From Burhinus oedicnemus (lineage: Eukaryota > Chordata > Aves > Charadriiformes > Burhinidae): a stretch of DNA of 64,000 nucleotides. Each line of letters begins with the position of its first letter. The first letter of the stretch is position 1. The DNA lies in assembly GCA_008921705.1 (NCBI GenBank), contig VFFE01007633.1, positions 2,475,920 through 2,539,919 on the forward strand. The letters run 5' to 3'. A model generated the notes under the pieces. It saw only the letters and a program-made list of their open reading frames with translations, did not search any database and was not told the origin of the DNA. Shown here one piece after another: positions 62,201 through 64,000 of the stretch. Both the position numbers and the translations under genes were made by a program.

Positions 62201-64000
62201 TATTAGAAATCCTAGCTGTGCCTATTTAATAGTGGTTCATCATACCCACTGTAATGAAAAGGTCCTTGTTTTGATTAGAAACAAATTAATCCAGTTTTTC
62301 CAGAAATAAATTAACAAATTGATTAGAATAAATAACCATCGTTTGCTACTCAGTCATCTTAACGGGAATTTTCAGTTCTGCCTGAGTTTGCCTTGGCTTC
62401 CCTCCAGGCTGACTGCGGCAGCTCTATGTTCTTTATCAGCAAGATAAGTGGGATGCGATTACTGTTCTCTTTAAATCAAACACCGGACTGAAGTATCAGG
62501 CTTGAAATTTCAGCATCTATCTCTTCTGAATACGGCATTTTCTTCTGTTGTGCAAACCACAAATGCTTCATGCTGTTTATACACACCTTTGTCTAACTTT
62601 GAAGCACTTGATCTTCATAGAAAAAGCTTCCAACCAAGGTTTTCTTCCCAATTTTGTACTTGGCAGGTCTCATAAGCAAGTGGCTGGATGAAACTGCTAT
62701 TTTGAGATTCCAACACAAAACTGGTGTGAACACACTAACTCTCTGTTCTGAGGTACAATCGTGTTACAAACTGTCATTAACTTTTGAGGGTGCTTTTTGC
62801 TCTCTGCCATCGAGGGCAAAATTCTCACAAGCTGGAGTGGAGGCAGTTTTTTTGGCCCTAACTATGTTTCTAATCCAATTTCACGTGGTTTACATTAACA
62901 GCAGTTACTTTTCTGCATTTTGTCTTCCTCTTCTTACATCTCCCTGCAGTGTGCAGTGTTGTAGGCAAATGATTACTTTCTAAGACTGAAGACCTGCACC
63001 GACTCACCAAACCTGCAGTGTATTTTTACCCCAGGGGCAGAACAGATGGTGTCCCGCGATAGAAAAATATTTTGTTTCTTGCCAAATAGAATGCAGGTCA
63101 AATAATAAGGAAGTTTTCTCTGCCATTGGTGTTAGCATGTTTTTCTCTCTCACCATGCTACTCGTCATCTCAGAGAGAAAATTTGATTGAAGTCAACTCT
63201 TGTCAATACTGCTTACCTTAGTTACTTGGAATACGTGCATTTTTATTTGATGTCATCAATTGGCTGCTAAAGCTTTGATTGCCCCAGGCTGAGAAAATAA
63301 CAAGTCCCGGGACTCTTGCTGCTATATACTAGCTGGTTTGGCCCTATGGCACTGCTAGACAGCTGTCACTGGCAGCTGCTGGGGCTGCTAATAGGACACA
63401 CACGGAGGACTAAAAGGTGTGTCTGATGAGCAAGTGATAAAGGAGCAGGTAGTTTCAAAATGGGCATGAAGAAAGCCGTCACTTAACCCAGAGGCACAGA
63501 TACTCAGCTAACCCATGTGGGTAGTGCCCATGGGTCCTCCTCAGTCTGTCTCCTCTTTGTTAGTGTCTACGGTAGAAGTGGCGATCAGGAGCATCTCATT
63601 TACAACCCTGTGCTCAAACTGTGCCTCTGTCTCTGGGTCAAACCCAGTAAGGCACGACTCACCTTAGCCCATATGGGGTTTTTGTTGATGGTTGCAGGGT
63701 GCAAGGGAGGGAGCAGGATTGTCTCACCCAGACGCGAGGACCTTGGCTGGACCTCGCCCTGGTACTCCTCTGTCCCACTGGCTCTGCTGTGACCCCAGAG
63801 AGCCCCAGGAGCTCAGCCCCACTCTCCCTGCCTACTTTTGGGTATTCCCCTCATGACTTGGGCACATCTGCAATTAAGATTAGAAGCACTTCAAGGAGGA
63901 AAGTGTATTGTCACTTCATCTAGCAGCAGCTTCTGCTGCCGTAGAGTGATTTTATAAGAGCTAATGGTAATCATGGTAGGGTGAATAAAGTATAAACTGT
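59271..64000. other. Upstream flank, no gene recognised
   Basis: Sequence beyond the CpG island with ordinary base composition. It contains the inverted repeat at 61445-61479 and a short (CAG)5 near 61887. No exon or RNA gene is recognised. By vertebrate synteny the next gene this way may be GCLC, outside the window; this is inference. Confidence 0.5.
61445..61479. repeat. Inverted repeat AATGCCAAA / TTTGGCATT
   Basis: Two perfect 9-bp arms at 61445-61453 and 61471-61479 around a 17-nt spacer that itself contains TTTTGGCA. TGGC(A)/GCCA half sites resemble NFI-type motifs. Upstream flank of ELOVL5. Confidence 0.8.

Noticed and set aside
1..64000. Bacterial-type systems (operons, CRISPR arrays, prophage, toxin-antitoxin)
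   Set aside because: The sequence is vertebrate nuclear DNA throughout; no regularly spaced repeats or compact gene clusters were seen.

Overview
The window is bird nuclear DNA. The evidence is CR1 non-LTR retrotransposon tails (five copies), avian-type endogenous-retrovirus LTRs, large introns, and one vertebrate gene whose exons can be read by eye. I cannot name the species. There are no operons, CRISPR arrays, phage or bacterial genes, and I recognise no RNA gene.

The only protein-coding gene I can support is ELOVL5, the very-long-chain (polyunsaturated) fatty-acid elongase, on the minus strand. Seven coding exons lie between 36728 (ATG) and 21990 (stop). All have GT donors and AG acceptors and compatible phases, and together they give 295 residues with the family signatures intact. 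A 3' UTR of about 1.7 kb probably runs to a poly(A) site near 20250. Exon 2 carries only 11 bases of 5' UTR, so a non-coding exon 1 must lie upstream. The one strong CpG island (about 58230-59270, with a 20-N assembly gap at 58983-59002) is the likely promoter and exon 1, which makes intron 1 about 21.8 kb.

Layout: 1-20249 is the downstream flank, with no recognisable gene, two CR1 tails, two LTR fragments, an ERV-derived block with GGCTGCAG-bearing tandem units, and one MIR relic. 20250-36739 is the ELOVL5 3' UTR and exons 8 to 2; a CR1 tail sits in intron 3 and a MIR relic in intron 6. 36740-58499 is intron 1, with two CR1 elements and a solo LTR bounded by a 5-bp target duplication. 58230-59270 is the CpG island, and 59271-64000 is the upstream flank with no gene seen.

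I found no convincing undescribed system. The observations most worth a second look are the small mobile-element puzzles (an LTR fragment exactly bounded by an 8-bp direct repeat, a perfect palindrome inside a CR1 copy, a CR1 copy still open for 258 codons), the gapped G-rich promoter, and the residue at ELOVL5 position 231, which bears on substrate chain length.
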